This document shows, piece after piece, positions 1 to 7,702 of a stretch of 11,657 nt of DNA. Source of the stretch: an uncultured Flavobacterium sp. (GTDB taxonomy: Bacteria > Bacteroidota > Bacteroidia > Flavobacteriales > Flavobacteriaceae); the NCBI GenBank assembly GCA_946480635.1, contig CAMLKV010000032.1, forward strand, positions 1 through 11,657. The letters are read 5' to 3'. How positions within the stretch are numbered: the stretch's first letter is position 1; each line of letters opens with the position of its first letter. A model generated the notes under the pieces. It ran no database searches, was not told where the DNA came from, and saw only the letters and a program-made list of their open reading frames with translations. Made by a program: the position numbers and the translations under genes.

Positions 1-863
1 CAATTAAAGAAATGGTAGATAGTATTCGTCAATACATGGGACATCATGTTGTGGCTAATTTATACTTGACTCCTGAAAATGAAAAAGCTTTATCTCCTCA
101 TTATGATACACATGATGTTTTTGCTTTACAAATTTCAGGTGAAAAACATTGGATTCTTTATGATGACACACATTATAAAACACCTTTAATGCACAGTTTT
201 CAACCTATCTTCCAAAGGGAGCATTTAACTGGTGCAAAAGAAATTACTCTAAAATCAGGGGATTTGATTTATATGCCAAGAGGTGTGCCTCATGAAGCAT
301 ATACAACTAACAAATCATCAATGCATATTACTTTTGGTGTCCATTCTACGCAATGGTTAGATTTCATATCTAAAGCTATAATTAATTTAAGTCAAAATCA
401 TATTGAACTTAGAAGAGCACTACCAATAGGATATTTAAATTCAAATGAGTTTTTATCTCAAGATGCTGAAATTGATTTTATGAATATCCTGCAAAATATA
501 TTTGATAAAAATAATGTAAAAGGAGCTTTAACTATTTTATCTGAAGAATTTAGAAATCAACAACCATCTAAATCTGATGGGCATTTTGCAAGCTTGGATA
601 AACTAAATCATATAGAATTAGATACAGTTATATCTAAAAGAGATGGATTAAAATCTAAGGTTATTGATCATGTTACAGGCGCAAGGATAGCTTTTCAAGG
701 AAATACAATAAAAGGGCCTTCACAAATTGCAAATACCTTAGAGTTTATCTCTCAACAAGAATCTTCATTTGTTGTTAGAGATATACCATATATAAATGAT
801 GAGAATAAAATAAAATTAGCACAAAGATTAATTAGAGGTGGATTACTAAAGATTGTTAATTAA
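1..863 (+). CDS. JmjC/Cupin_4 oxygenase, 5' truncated
   Basis: Probable Fe(II)- and 2-oxoglutarate-dependent hydroxylase of the JmjC/Cupin_4 type, related to the bacterial ribosomal-protein arginine hydroxylase RoxA/YcfD. The frame is open from the first bases (Ile-Lys-Glu precede the first Met at 12), so the true start lies outside. Counting from that Met, the iron ligands are visible as H30-x-D32 in SPHYDTHDVFALQISGEKHW and H94 in MPRGVPHEAYTT. The C-terminal 150 residues match the extra dimerisation/winged-helix-like region of this family, ending in VVRDIPY...LIRGGLL. YcfD is about 370 residues, so roughly 90 N-terminal residues are probably missing. A hairpin terminator follows, so it is probably a separate transcript from the dehydratase genes. 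The substrate could be a ribosomal protein or, by proximity, a peptide of this cluster; the sequence does not decide. Family call firm, role uncertain. Confidence 0.85.
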   Translation, partial: IKEMVDSIRQYMGHHVVANLYLTPENEKALSPHYDTHDVFALQISGEKHWILYDDTHYKTPLMHSFQPIFQREHLTGAKEITLKSGDLIYMPRGVPHEAYTTNKSSMHITFGVHSTQWLDFISKAIINLSQNHIELRRALPIGYLNSNEFLSQDAEIDFMNILQNIFDKNNVKGALTILSEEFRNQQPSKSDGHFASLDKLNHIELDTVISKRDGLKSKVIDHVTGARIAFQGNTIKGPSQIANTLEFISQQESSFVVRDIPYINDENKIKLAQRLIRGGLLKIVN

Positions 864-893
864 ACAATTTCTCATAAAGTGTAAAATATTTAG

Positions 894-920
894 AAGAGTA
901 ATTTCAATTACTCTTTTTTT
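894..920 (+). terminator. Intrinsic terminator after the oxygenase gene
   Basis: Perfect inverted repeat AAGAGTAATT (894-903) / AATTACTCTT (906-915) with only two bases between the arms, so the innermost pair or two will open into the loop. It runs directly into a T tract (914-920). It lies 30 bases after the oxygenase stop and ends 16 bases before the next start codon, leaving little room for a promoter of the following gene downstream of it. Confidence 0.8.
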
Positions 921-936
921 AATTTAAAATAATTTA

Positions 937-2211
937 ATGATTTGTAAAGAAAATTTTATTTGTTTGTCTGAAGCAGATGAAACTTGTTTTAGACAGAATT
1001 TGTTATCTCCCGAACAAGTTGAAAATGATATTTATGATTTTCTAATTAACTCCTTTGAAAAAGTAATTATAGAAGGCTTTAATAGTTTTAAGGGCGAAAA
1101 TAATACCGAATCGTATTACTTATTTAGTGAAGAGTTATTAAAAACAAATTGGAATTATCTTTACAATAAATACCCCTTATTACAATTTAAAATTGAAAAT
1201 AACAGAGAGAAAACCAATAAAAGTATTCTTCATGTTCTAAAAAATTTTCAACAAGATTTTAAAAATTTGAATCAATGTTTCTTATTAGATAAAATCGAAA
1301 AAATTAATAGCTTTAAATTTGGGCTAGGCGATTTTCATAATGGTCTATCAACGTCATTATTATGCTTTAGTGAAAATAAAAAAATTGTTTTTAAACCAAC
1401 AAAAGGAGGAATAACTCTGGCATATCATGATTTTTTAGATATAATAGACACTTTACTTCCTCTTGGAAAATATAGGTATAATGTTTTATGCAAAAATGAT
1501 TATCATTGGCTTGAGTTTATAAATTTAGAATCTTTCAAGGAATCTAGTGATTTAAATTTATATTATGAAAGGGTTGGGTACTTGCTTTGCATTACATATG
1601 TTTTGAATAGTACTGATTTTCACCACGAAAATTTAATTGTTAATGAAATTTCACCAGTTTTGATTGATCATGAAACAATAATTCAGCCTAAAATCAATAA
1701 AAACATTGAATCTTTTTTTAAGTCCTTTGATAACGGTATGGATGATACGGTAATAAAAAGTATGTTACTGCCAAATCATTTTCGGACTAGTTCAAGCATG
1801 CCTTTAGGCTCTTGCGGAATAGGATATTATAGAGAAAAAGAAATTAAATTTTTTCAAAATGAATCTATTGGAAAGTTTACAGATGACTGGAAAATAATTC
1901 CAAAATTTTCAACTGTAAGTCTTGAAAAAGAGAATATACCTCAGTTTGAGGGCAAAACCGTTCATGCAAATGATTATTTAAACGATATATTGTTAGGTTT
2001 TGAAAAATGTTATCATCTTTTTTTAGATAATCGAGATATATTTAAGTCAAAAAATAATTGTCCTGTTAATAAATTTGATAATCAAAATATACGTTTTATA
2101 TGGAGGCCAACAAACATATATTCCAAAATTTTAGATTTAATGAAACTCCCTAAAAATTTGAAAGAGAAAGAAGAATATGAAAGAAAATTTGAGATTAATA
2201 TTAGAACATGA
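937..2211 (+). CDS. Stand-alone LanM-type dehydratase (DUF4135), frameshifted near its end
   Basis: Matches the N-terminal dehydratase half of class II lanthipeptide synthetases (LanM), which phosphorylates Ser/Thr with ATP and eliminates phosphate to give dehydroamino acids. Visible motifs: GDFHNG (D132, H134), K153 in VFKPTKGG, TDFHHENL (D227, H229, N232), IDHETI (D244, E246) and RFIWRPT (R386, T392). As I recall the CylM catalytic residues (D252, H254, K274, D347, H349, N352, D364, E366, R506, T512), the spacings agree almost exactly, so the active site looks intact. The part before GDFH is about 120 residues shorter than in CylM. The frame ends abnormally after YERKFEINIRT; the expected continuation (GDIPYF segment) lies in the +2 frame at 2177-2407. 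No LanC-like cyclase domain follows. The ATG at 937 is fixed by an in-frame stop at 925-927. Either a decaying gene, an assembly error or, less likely, programmed frameshifting. Confidence 0.85.
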   Translation: MICKENFICLSEADETCFRQNLLSPEQVENDIYDFLINSFEKVIIEGFNSFKGENNTESYYLFSEELLKTNWNYLYNKYPLLQFKIENNREKTNKSILHVLKNFQQDFKNLNQCFLLDKIEKINSFKFGLGDFHNGLSTSLLCFSENKKIVFKPTKGGITLAYHDFLDIIDTLLPLGKYRYNVLCKNDYHWLEFINLESFKESSDLNLYYERVGYLLCITYVLNSTDFHHENLIVNEISPVLIDHETIIQPKINKNIESFFKSFDNGMDDTVIKSMLLPNHFRTSSSMPLGSCGIGYYREKEIKFFQNESIGKFTDDWKIIPKFSTVSLEKENIPQFEGKTVHANDYLNDILLGFEKCYHLFLDNRDIFKSKNNCPVNKFDNQNIRFIWRPTNIYSKILDLMKLPKNLKEKEEYERKFEINIRT

Positions 2212-2407
2212 AATTGAACAACTTATGAGAGGTGATATACCATATTTTGAAATTAATTCATCATCGAGAGATTTGAATACAGAATTTGGTGTAATTAAAA
2301 ATTTTTTTGAATTAAGTGCAGTCGATAATATCAACCGAAAAATTAATAAATTATCTGTTAAAGACTATGAGCAACAAAGGGAGTTGATAATTGAAAGTTT
2401 GAAATAA
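2177..2407 (+). pseudogene. C-terminal end of the LanM-type dehydratase domain, out of frame with 937-2211
   Basis: A 76-residue reading frame continuing the DUF4135 domain broken at 2211. It carries the segment expected right after the RPTxxY region of LanM: LILEHEIEQLMRGDIPYFE, then a Ser-rich stretch, FFELSAVDNINRKINKL and a final EQQRELIIESLK, close to where LanM dehydratase domains end and LanC-like domains begin. The two frames are both open only from 2162 to 2208. A single extra base, for example in the A4T3 run at 2184-2190, would explain the break. The Met at 2177 is probably not a real start. Joined, the protein would be about 489 residues: a complete dehydratase with no cyclase. 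Confidence 0.75.
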
Positions 2408-2564
2408 TTATTGTTAAACAACTGAAATATAGATTGTTATATTTTTTTAAAGTAGATAAAATAAATTATTTTTAATTTAATTAATTATTTTATAAGAATT
2501 TACTTAAAAATTTTTCATTCTATTTCATATTTTTACCTCAAATATTTAACAAGATTTGGGAAAA

Positions 2565-5500
2565 ATGTTTGATAATTTCGAAAAGCTCTTAATAAGAAAA
2601 CCCTTATTTTCATATGAAATACTTTTTGATGAGAGTGGATTATCTAAAGGTGATGTTTTTTTTCAAAGTCTTTTAAACGATGATAAATTTTTAGAAGCCA
2701 TATATTGGAGTTCAATATCATTTTACAAAACTTTAAAAAAATACAAAGAAGGAAAAATAAAGGACGAAAAAAAAAAGAAACGAATTCTTCTTTCCTTAAA
2801 AAAATTTATCATTCGCTCTGCGACAAGGCCAATTCCTTTTGGAGCTTTTGCAGGTATTTCCATACAAAATATTTCCATCTCTAAATCAAACGAATCTAAT
2901 TCAATTAAGAGAAAGCTTAGAATTGATATGTCAATTTTAAGTAAGATTATAAAATCAATAGAAAATAATCATGAATTAGTAAATCACTTACCTTACCAGT
3001 TAAACAATACTCTTTATGATTTGAGTAATCACTATCGCTTTTATGAAATTAGTAGAGCAAGTGAACCCAAAATTCAAATCAGTTCATTAGATAAGTCTAC
3101 AATACTTAAAAGAATTATTACTGATTTAAAAAATTGTAAAATCAATTTTAATCAACTTTATCTAAAGTTTAAAGATGAATTTGATAGAGATGAATTATTA
3201 ATTTTTTTTAAAGAATTAGTTGAAATGTGCTTTTTTATAAGTGATATTGAAATAAATATTTCAGCTAAAGATGATTTTCAAGAAATAAAGAAATTTTTAA
3301 ATAATGCAGAAATTAAAAATACCGAAAATGCGGTTTTATACTTTAATTTAATTTTTGAAATTGAAAACTATATTAAAAAAGTTGAAAAAGCTTCTATTGG
3401 TAATTTTTTTCCAGATGAACATGATAAATTAATTTTCCATTTAAGAAAGGTGGGGATTAATATTGACAATGATGAACAACTTTTTCATGTCGATTTAATC
3501 CATTTTGTCAATGAGGATCTGAGCTTTTCAGCAAAGGAATTAAAAAAAATAAATGAATCAATAAAGTTATTAAGCAGTATATCTTCTGAAAACAATCATA
3601 AATTAAAACTTAATAATTTTAAAAAAATCTTTTTTGAAAAATATGAAAGTAAAGCTGTCCCTTTACTAGAAGTTTTAGATATTGATTTAGGAATTGGATT
3701 TCCAGTTAATAAAAGTATTGGTAATAATTGCAGTAATTTTTTTGAATCAGAATTTGTTGAAGAAAAAAGAAGTAATAATGATTTTAATTTATCGGACTGG
3801 TTAATTGATAAAATTGAAAGTAATGTTAACCCAACGGCTTTACAAATACATAAATCAGATCTTCCTGATTCCTTTCCCTATGAAAAATTCCCAAATACCT
3901 TTTATGTTGTGGGGCAAATTTTAGATGAAGGTCAAATCTTGATTCAAAATGTTGGGGGAACTTCAGGAAGTACACTATTGTCAAGATTCACAAATATTGA
4001 CAATGATATAGAAGAACTTTGCGATAGGATTTCGAACTTTGAAATTACTTGTTCAACCGAAGTGGTTTTTGCAGATATTGTTTGGATTGAAAATTATAAA
4101 GTAGGAAATATTTCGAGAAGAATTTCTCATTTTGAATACGAAATTCCAATTTTTTATGAATCATCAAAAAATCAAATGAACACTATTTTTCTTGAAGATT
4201 TGCTTGTTTCTATTCAAAATAATGAGATTATTTTAACCTCTAAACAGCTTAAAAAGAGAGTGATTCCACGTTTGTCAAACGCTCATAACTACAATCATTC
4301 TAATAACCCTATTTATAAATTTTTATGTTCTATCCAAAATCAAAAAAATCATAATTTTGATTTGAGTCTTGACTTTAATAAATCTTTTAAAAGATATTTT
4401 CCACGGATATTTTATGAAAATATCATACTTCTTCCTGCTCATTGGATTATGCATAGAAAGGAAATTAAACCATTTGAGGATGAAAAAAATCAATACTATT
4501 ATTTGTCTGACTATTTTAAAAAATGGAATTTTTCACAATTCGTTTTATTAGTACAAGGTGATAATGAACTGCTTATTGATACTCACAATGAAGCATATTT
4601 GGATATTCTATTAGATGAATTAAAAAAAAATGAGCGTATTATTTTAAAAGAGTCTTTTATCAACCCCTCAAAAAAAGATGGTTATATAAACCAATTTATT
4701 CTTCCTTTAAAAAAATCAGAACCCACATCTGAATTTGCATTTGATAAAATTCATACCACTCCCAAAGTCATAAATAGAAATTACTTTCCAGGAAGTGAAT
4801 GGATTTATTTTAAAATTTATTGTAGTAATAATGTTTCAAATGATGTTTTAATTGAAATCCATGAAAAATTGATTTTGTATTTAAAAGAAGAAGGTTTGAT
4901 TCACAAGTGGTTTTTTGTTAGATTTTTTGATCCACATCATCATTTACGTTTAAGGTTTAATATTAGCTCTAGAGCAGTTAGCATAGATATTCAAAAATTA
5001 TTATATGAAAAATTGAAGAAATACTTGAAGAATGAAATAGTTTGGAAAATAAAAATAGATACATATCAAAGAGAAATTGAACGATATGGAATAGATAATA
5101 TTACTAATAGTGAAACTTTGTTTTATCATGATAGTGAGTTATATATTCATATTTTAAAAAGTAATTGTTTGGAAGATGTTACCTTGAATCTTTGTTTAGC
5201 TGTTAAAAACATTGATTTTTGGTTTTCACTTATTAAAATTGATCTTTTTGAAAAGATATCGATTTGTGATACTATGAAGGAAAAATTATCTAGAGAAAAA
5301 TCAAGTCATTTTTTGTTGGATGTAGAAAAAAAATATAGAGAATATAGAACCAAGGTCTTTGATTTTATGGATGAAGAAGAATTTTTGTTTTTGTTTGAAA
5401 AACAAAAGAATGAGATGAAAGATATAACAATTAATAAAAGCAATATTTCTGATTATATACATATGAGTATTAATAGATGGTTTCCTCATAATCAAAGAGA

Positions 5501-5573
5501 TTGGGAATATCTTTTGTATCATTTTTGCTTAAATTATTACAAAAAAAACGCTTATAAATCTAAATTAAACTAA
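2565..5573 (+). CDS. lanB: LanB-type dehydratase, full length (glutamylation + elimination domains)
   Basis: Class I lanthipeptide dehydratase, 1002 residues: uses glutamyl-tRNA to glutamylate Ser/Thr of a precursor and eliminates glutamate. The N-terminal Lant_dehydr domain spans about 1-700, with RSATRPIPFGAFAG (R84, R88), D121 in LRIDMS, D310 in FHVDLIHF and the typical VPLLEVLDIDLGIGFP. The C-terminal SpaB_C/thiopeptide-type domain starts near 746 (EWIYFKIY), with DPHHHLRLR (789-797), R836 in TYQREIERYG and H966 in YIHMSINR, which match the NisB elimination residues R786, R826 and H961 as I recall them. The position of NisB T89 is Ile90 here. I chose ATG 2565; a TTG nine bases earlier is also in frame. 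It follows the broken LanM-type gene by 157 bases, and its stop overlaps the kinase start by one base (TAATG), so lanB and the sensor are translationally coupled. Confidence 0.93.
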   Translation: MFDNFEKLLIRKPLFSYEILFDESGLSKGDVFFQSLLNDDKFLEAIYWSSISFYKTLKKYKEGKIKDEKKKKRILLSLKKFIIRSATRPIPFGAFAGISIQNISISKSNESNSIKRKLRIDMSILSKIIKSIENNHELVNHLPYQLNNTLYDLSNHYRFYEISRASEPKIQISSLDKSTILKRIITDLKNCKINFNQLYLKFKDEFDRDELLIFFKELVEMCFFISDIEINISAKDDFQEIKKFLNNAEIKNTENAVLYFNLIFEIENYIKKVEKASIGNFFPDEHDKLIFHLRKVGINIDNDEQLFHVDLIHFVNEDLSFSAKELKKINESIKLLSSISSENNHKLKLNNFKKIFFEKYESKAVPLLEVLDIDLGIGFPVNKSIGNNCSNFFESEFVEEKRSNNDFNLSDWLIDKIESNVNPTALQIHKSDLPDSFPYEKFPNTFYVVGQILDEGQILIQNVGGTSGSTLLSRFTNIDNDIEELCDRISNFEITCSTEVVFADIVWIENYKVGNISRRISHFEYEIPIFYESSKNQMNTIFLEDLLVSIQNNEIILTSKQLKKRVIPRLSNAHNYNHSNNPIYKFLCSIQNQKNHNFDLSLDFNKSFKRYFPRIFYENIILLPAHWIMHRKEIKPFEDEKNQYYYLSDYFKKWNFSQFVLLVQGDNELLIDTHNEAYLDILLDELKKNERIILKESFINPSKKDGYINQFILPLKKSEPTSEFAFDKIHTTPKVINRNYFPGSEWIYFKIYCSNNVSNDVLIEIHEKLILYLKEEGLIHKWFFVRFFDPHHHLRLRFNISSRAVSIDIQKLLYEKLKKYLKNEIVWKIKIDTYQREIERYGIDNITNSETLFYHDSELYIHILKSNCLEDVTLNLCLAVKNIDFWFSLIKIDLFEKISICDTMKEKLSREKSSHFLLDVEKKYREYRTKVFDFMDEEEFLFLFEKQKNEMKDITINKSNISDYIHMSINRWFPHNQRDWEYLLYHFCLNYYKKNAYKSKLN

Positions 5574-6724
5574 TGACAAAAGAACGAAGATTACATCCTT
5601 TTTTGGAGAAAGTAGTAAATTTTGATTTTGAAAAGTGTTATGTAAAAAAAACAAGGATTTTTTCCCATATTTTAATTTGGATTATTTTCACTTTTATTAT
5701 TCAAATAGGGTACTTCTGGGGTTATAAATTTAGTTTTGGTACTTCGGTGCTTTTCGCTGCGAGAATAACATTATGCAACATTACTGTTTTTTATCTTTTA
5801 TTTTATTTTGTAATACCACAAACAATTAATAAAAATAGATTTTTCCTATTTCTAGTTTCTATTTTTGGACTCTTGCAAGTTTGGTTAATTGTGAACCATT
5901 ATTATTATATCATTCTTTATAATCTAAACATAGATCTGGATTATGGAGTTTTGAAAGAAATGTTAGTAAAAAACAAAGAAAAAACGTTACTCGATATTAT
6001 TAAACCTCAGAATGTTTTGGCGTATTCATTCGATATAATAAGTGCCATTTCTCCAGTATTATTTCTAAAAATAACATTCGATTTAAGTAGAACATACGCT
6101 AACTCAGTTAAGGCAAATAGAGAAATTGAAAAATTAAATTATGAAAATTTATTGATGGAGAATAAATTTCTTCAAACTCAATTGAATCCTCATTTTTTGT
6201 TCAATACGCTCAATAATATTTATTCCTTGGCCCTTAAAAAAAGTGAATTAACACCTGAAATAGTTTTAAAACTTTCCAGTATTATGAAGTATACATTGTA
6301 TGATGCAAATGTTAAAAAAATTTCAATTGATAGGGAATTGGAATTTATTGATGACTATTTTGACATGGAAAAAATGAGATATCCAAATGAATATATTATT
6401 GAAAAAACAGTTATAAATAATGGTAGAAATATAGAAATTGAACCATTACTGCCTTTTGTTTTTATTGAAAATGCTTTTAAGTACGGATTAAAGTCAGACA
6501 ATCCTTTTTTGAAAATTTTTATCAAAGCTGACGACTTCAAAGTTTATTTCAAAATAGAGAATGATTCCAATAACAATATAAGTTCAAAAAAACATGGATA
6601 CGGAGGAATTGGTCTTGAAAATATTAAACGAAGATTAAACTTACTTTATCCTGATAAGCATATTATGAGTATTAATACACAATCAAAAAAATTTACTGTC
6701 GAATTAGAAATTAAATTAAATTAA
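5573..6724 (+). CDS. LytS-type sensor histidine kinase
   Basis: Inner-membrane sensor kinase of the His_kinase (PF06580)/LytS family, 383 residues. Four hydrophobic segments, about 31-50, 56-80, 89-117 and 148-170, form the N-terminal membrane part, with no recognisable extracellular sensor domain. A short coiled linker (about 180-200) leads to the phosphoacceptor motif LNPHFLFNTLNN with H207. The ATP-binding part shows the N box FIENAFKYG (E299, N300) and the glycine box HGYGGIGLENIKRRL. It starts inside the lanB stop codon and is followed after six bases by its LytTR partner, so the pair belongs to the dehydratase operon. By analogy with peptide-sensing systems controlling bacteriocins in Firmicutes, it might sense the mature product; that is inference. 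Confidence 0.92.
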   Translation: MTKERRLHPFLEKVVNFDFEKCYVKKTRIFSHILIWIIFTFIIQIGYFWGYKFSFGTSVLFAARITLCNITVFYLLFYFVIPQTINKNRFFLFLVSIFGLLQVWLIVNHYYYIILYNLNIDLDYGVLKEMLVKNKEKTLLDIIKPQNVLAYSFDIISAISPVLFLKITFDLSRTYANSVKANREIEKLNYENLLMENKFLQTQLNPHFLFNTLNNIYSLALKKSELTPEIVLKLSSIMKYTLYDANVKKISIDRELEFIDDYFDMEKMRYPNEYIIEKTVINNGRNIEIEPLLPFVFIENAFKYGLKSDNPFLKIFIKADDFKVYFKIENDSNNNISSKKHGYGGIGLENIKRRLNLLYPDKHIMSINTQSKKFTVELEIKLN

Positions 6725-6730
6725 TAAAAA

Positions 6731-7447
6731 ATGAAAAAATTAAGATGTTTAGTTTTAGATGATGAACCCCTTGCTAGAGAAATTATAGAAGAATATATAA
6801 GTAATACACCATTTTTAGAGTTAGTCGCTTCTTTTGGAAAACCAATTGAAGCACTTGATTTTCTTAATAAAAACAATGTCGATATTTTATTGACCGATAT
6901 AGACATGCCTCAACTTAATGGTTTAGAATTAATTAATTCTATAGTCAATAAACCATTGATTATTTTTATCTCTGCCTATAGAGATTATGCTATTGAAAGT
7001 TTCGAATCAGGTGTTGTTGATTATCTGGTAAAACCTGTTGCTTATAATCGTTTTATAAAAGCAATTTCTAGAACCAAAGAATTAATTAACTCTAAATCCG
7101 AGAGTCAAGACACTGAACAGTATGAATTGGATAGATTTTTTATAAAGTCAGACAATAAGTTAATTAAAATCCTTTTTAAGGACATAATTTATATAGAAGC
7201 TTTAAAAGATTATTTGAGAATTCATCTTTCAGAAAAAGAAAGATATATCACACACTCTACAATGAAATCTATGGAAGAGAAACTTCCGGATTATTTTTTT
7301 AGAATTCAAAGATCATACATTATAAATACAAATCACATAAAATCTTTGTACGGTAATATGGTTAAATTATCAATAGGGGACTATCTGACAATTTCTGCAA
7401 ATAATAAGTTAGATCTTTATAAAAAAATAGGAATTGAAGCAGATTAA
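6731..7447 (+). CDS. LytTR-family response regulator
   Basis: Cytoplasmic transcription regulator, 238 residues, partner of the kinase just upstream. The receiver domain (1-120) has the full set of residues: acidic D10, D11, E12 in LVLDDEP, phosphoacceptor D56 in LLTDIDMP, S81 and K101 followed by P102. The C-terminal LytTR DNA-binding domain (about 135-235) shows FFIKSDNKLIKILFKDI, the YIEALKDYLRIH strand and FFRIQRSYIINTNHI. LytTR proteins bind short direct repeats spaced about two helical turns apart; such repeats lie right after this gene at 7457-7507, ahead of the peptide gene. The start at 6731 is six bases after the kinase stop. Confidence 0.94.
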   Translation: MKKLRCLVLDDEPLAREIIEEYISNTPFLELVASFGKPIEALDFLNKNNVDILLTDIDMPQLNGLELINSIVNKPLIIFISAYRDYAIESFESGVVDYLVKPVAYNRFIKAISRTKELINSKSESQDTEQYELDRFFIKSDNKLIKILFKDIIYIEALKDYLRIHLSEKERYITHSTMKSMEEKLPDYFFRIQRSYIINTNHIKSLYGNMVKLSIGDYLTISANNKLDLYKKIGIEAD

Positions 7448-7456
7448 ATTTTTCCT

Positions 7457-7507
7457 TCATCTAAAAAAAAACATAACTCATCTAAATTATCAATACATAT
7501 GTCTAAT
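7457..7507 (+). promoter_or_regulatory. Three direct repeats at 21-bp spacing, candidate LytTR operator
   Basis: TCATCTAAA occurs exactly at 7457-7465 and again at 7478-7486; a third, diverged copy ATGTCTAAT lies at 7499-7507. The shared TCTAA core is thus repeated three times with an exact 21-bp period, two turns of B-DNA, the geometry of LytTR operators such as those of plantaricin regulation. About 28 bases after the last copy, CATTTTTG (7535-7542) differs by one base from the Bacteroidota -7 element TAnnTTTG, and no good -33 element is seen, as expected for an activator-dependent promoter. The regulator gene ends ten bases before the first copy and the peptide gene starts 56 bases after the last. 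Binding itself is inference. Confidence 0.55.
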
Positions 7508-7562
7508 TAAATTTTATACCTCTACCATACTTGCCATTTTTGAAATATTAAAAATGACAATC

Positions 7563-7694
7563 ATGAAAAACCAAACTAAAAAAAACAATCAAAAAGAACA
7601 ATTGATTCTTAAAAAGAAAGTAATTTCTAATCTACAAAGTTCAAATAAAAACAACTATCTACTAACAACATTATCTTCATCAATAATTACTTAA
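7563..7694 (+). CDS. Lanthipeptide-type precursor peptide without Cys
   Basis: A 43-residue peptide that I read as the substrate of the dehydratases. The leader is Lys/Asn/Gln-rich and carries KEQLILKKKVISNLQ (11-25), which resembles the LxLKKxxISxLN motif of Bacteroidota class I lanthipeptide leaders. The rest is SSNKNNYLL then TTLSSSIIT: eight Ser/Thr in the last 18 residues, clustered at 35-43, a plausible core for dehydration. There is no Cys, so no lanthionine can form within it, and no Gly, so no double-glycine cleavage site. Starts at 7554 (MTIMKNQ) or 7563 are possible; I prefer 7563, better spaced from a promoter near 7535-7542. The longer open frame back to 7434 overlaps the regulator gene and the operator repeats and is unlikely. 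It sits between the two-component system and a receiver-like gene. Confidence 0.75.
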   Translation: MKNQTKKNNQKEQLILKKKVISNLQSSNKNNYLLTTLSSSIIT

Positions 7695-7702
7695 TTAGTT
7701 AA

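Noticed and set aside
2137..2334. Minus-strand frames such as 2137-2334, 5301-5522, 6355-6540, 6721-6906, 8271-8456 and 10774-10986
   Set aside because: All lie opposite or largely within well-supported + strand genes and encode low-complexity, hydrophobic translations without recognisable motifs.
2417..2448. Possible terminator between the LanM-type and LanB genes (AACAA / TTGTT then a T run)
   Set aside because: Only five A/T-rich pairs with a 12-base loop; too weak to support.
7434..7562. Longer 86-residue version of the precursor starting at 7434
   Set aside because: It would overlap the end of the LytTR gene and run through the 21-bp repeats; the added residues look like translated non-coding DNA and the leader motif fits a start at 7563.
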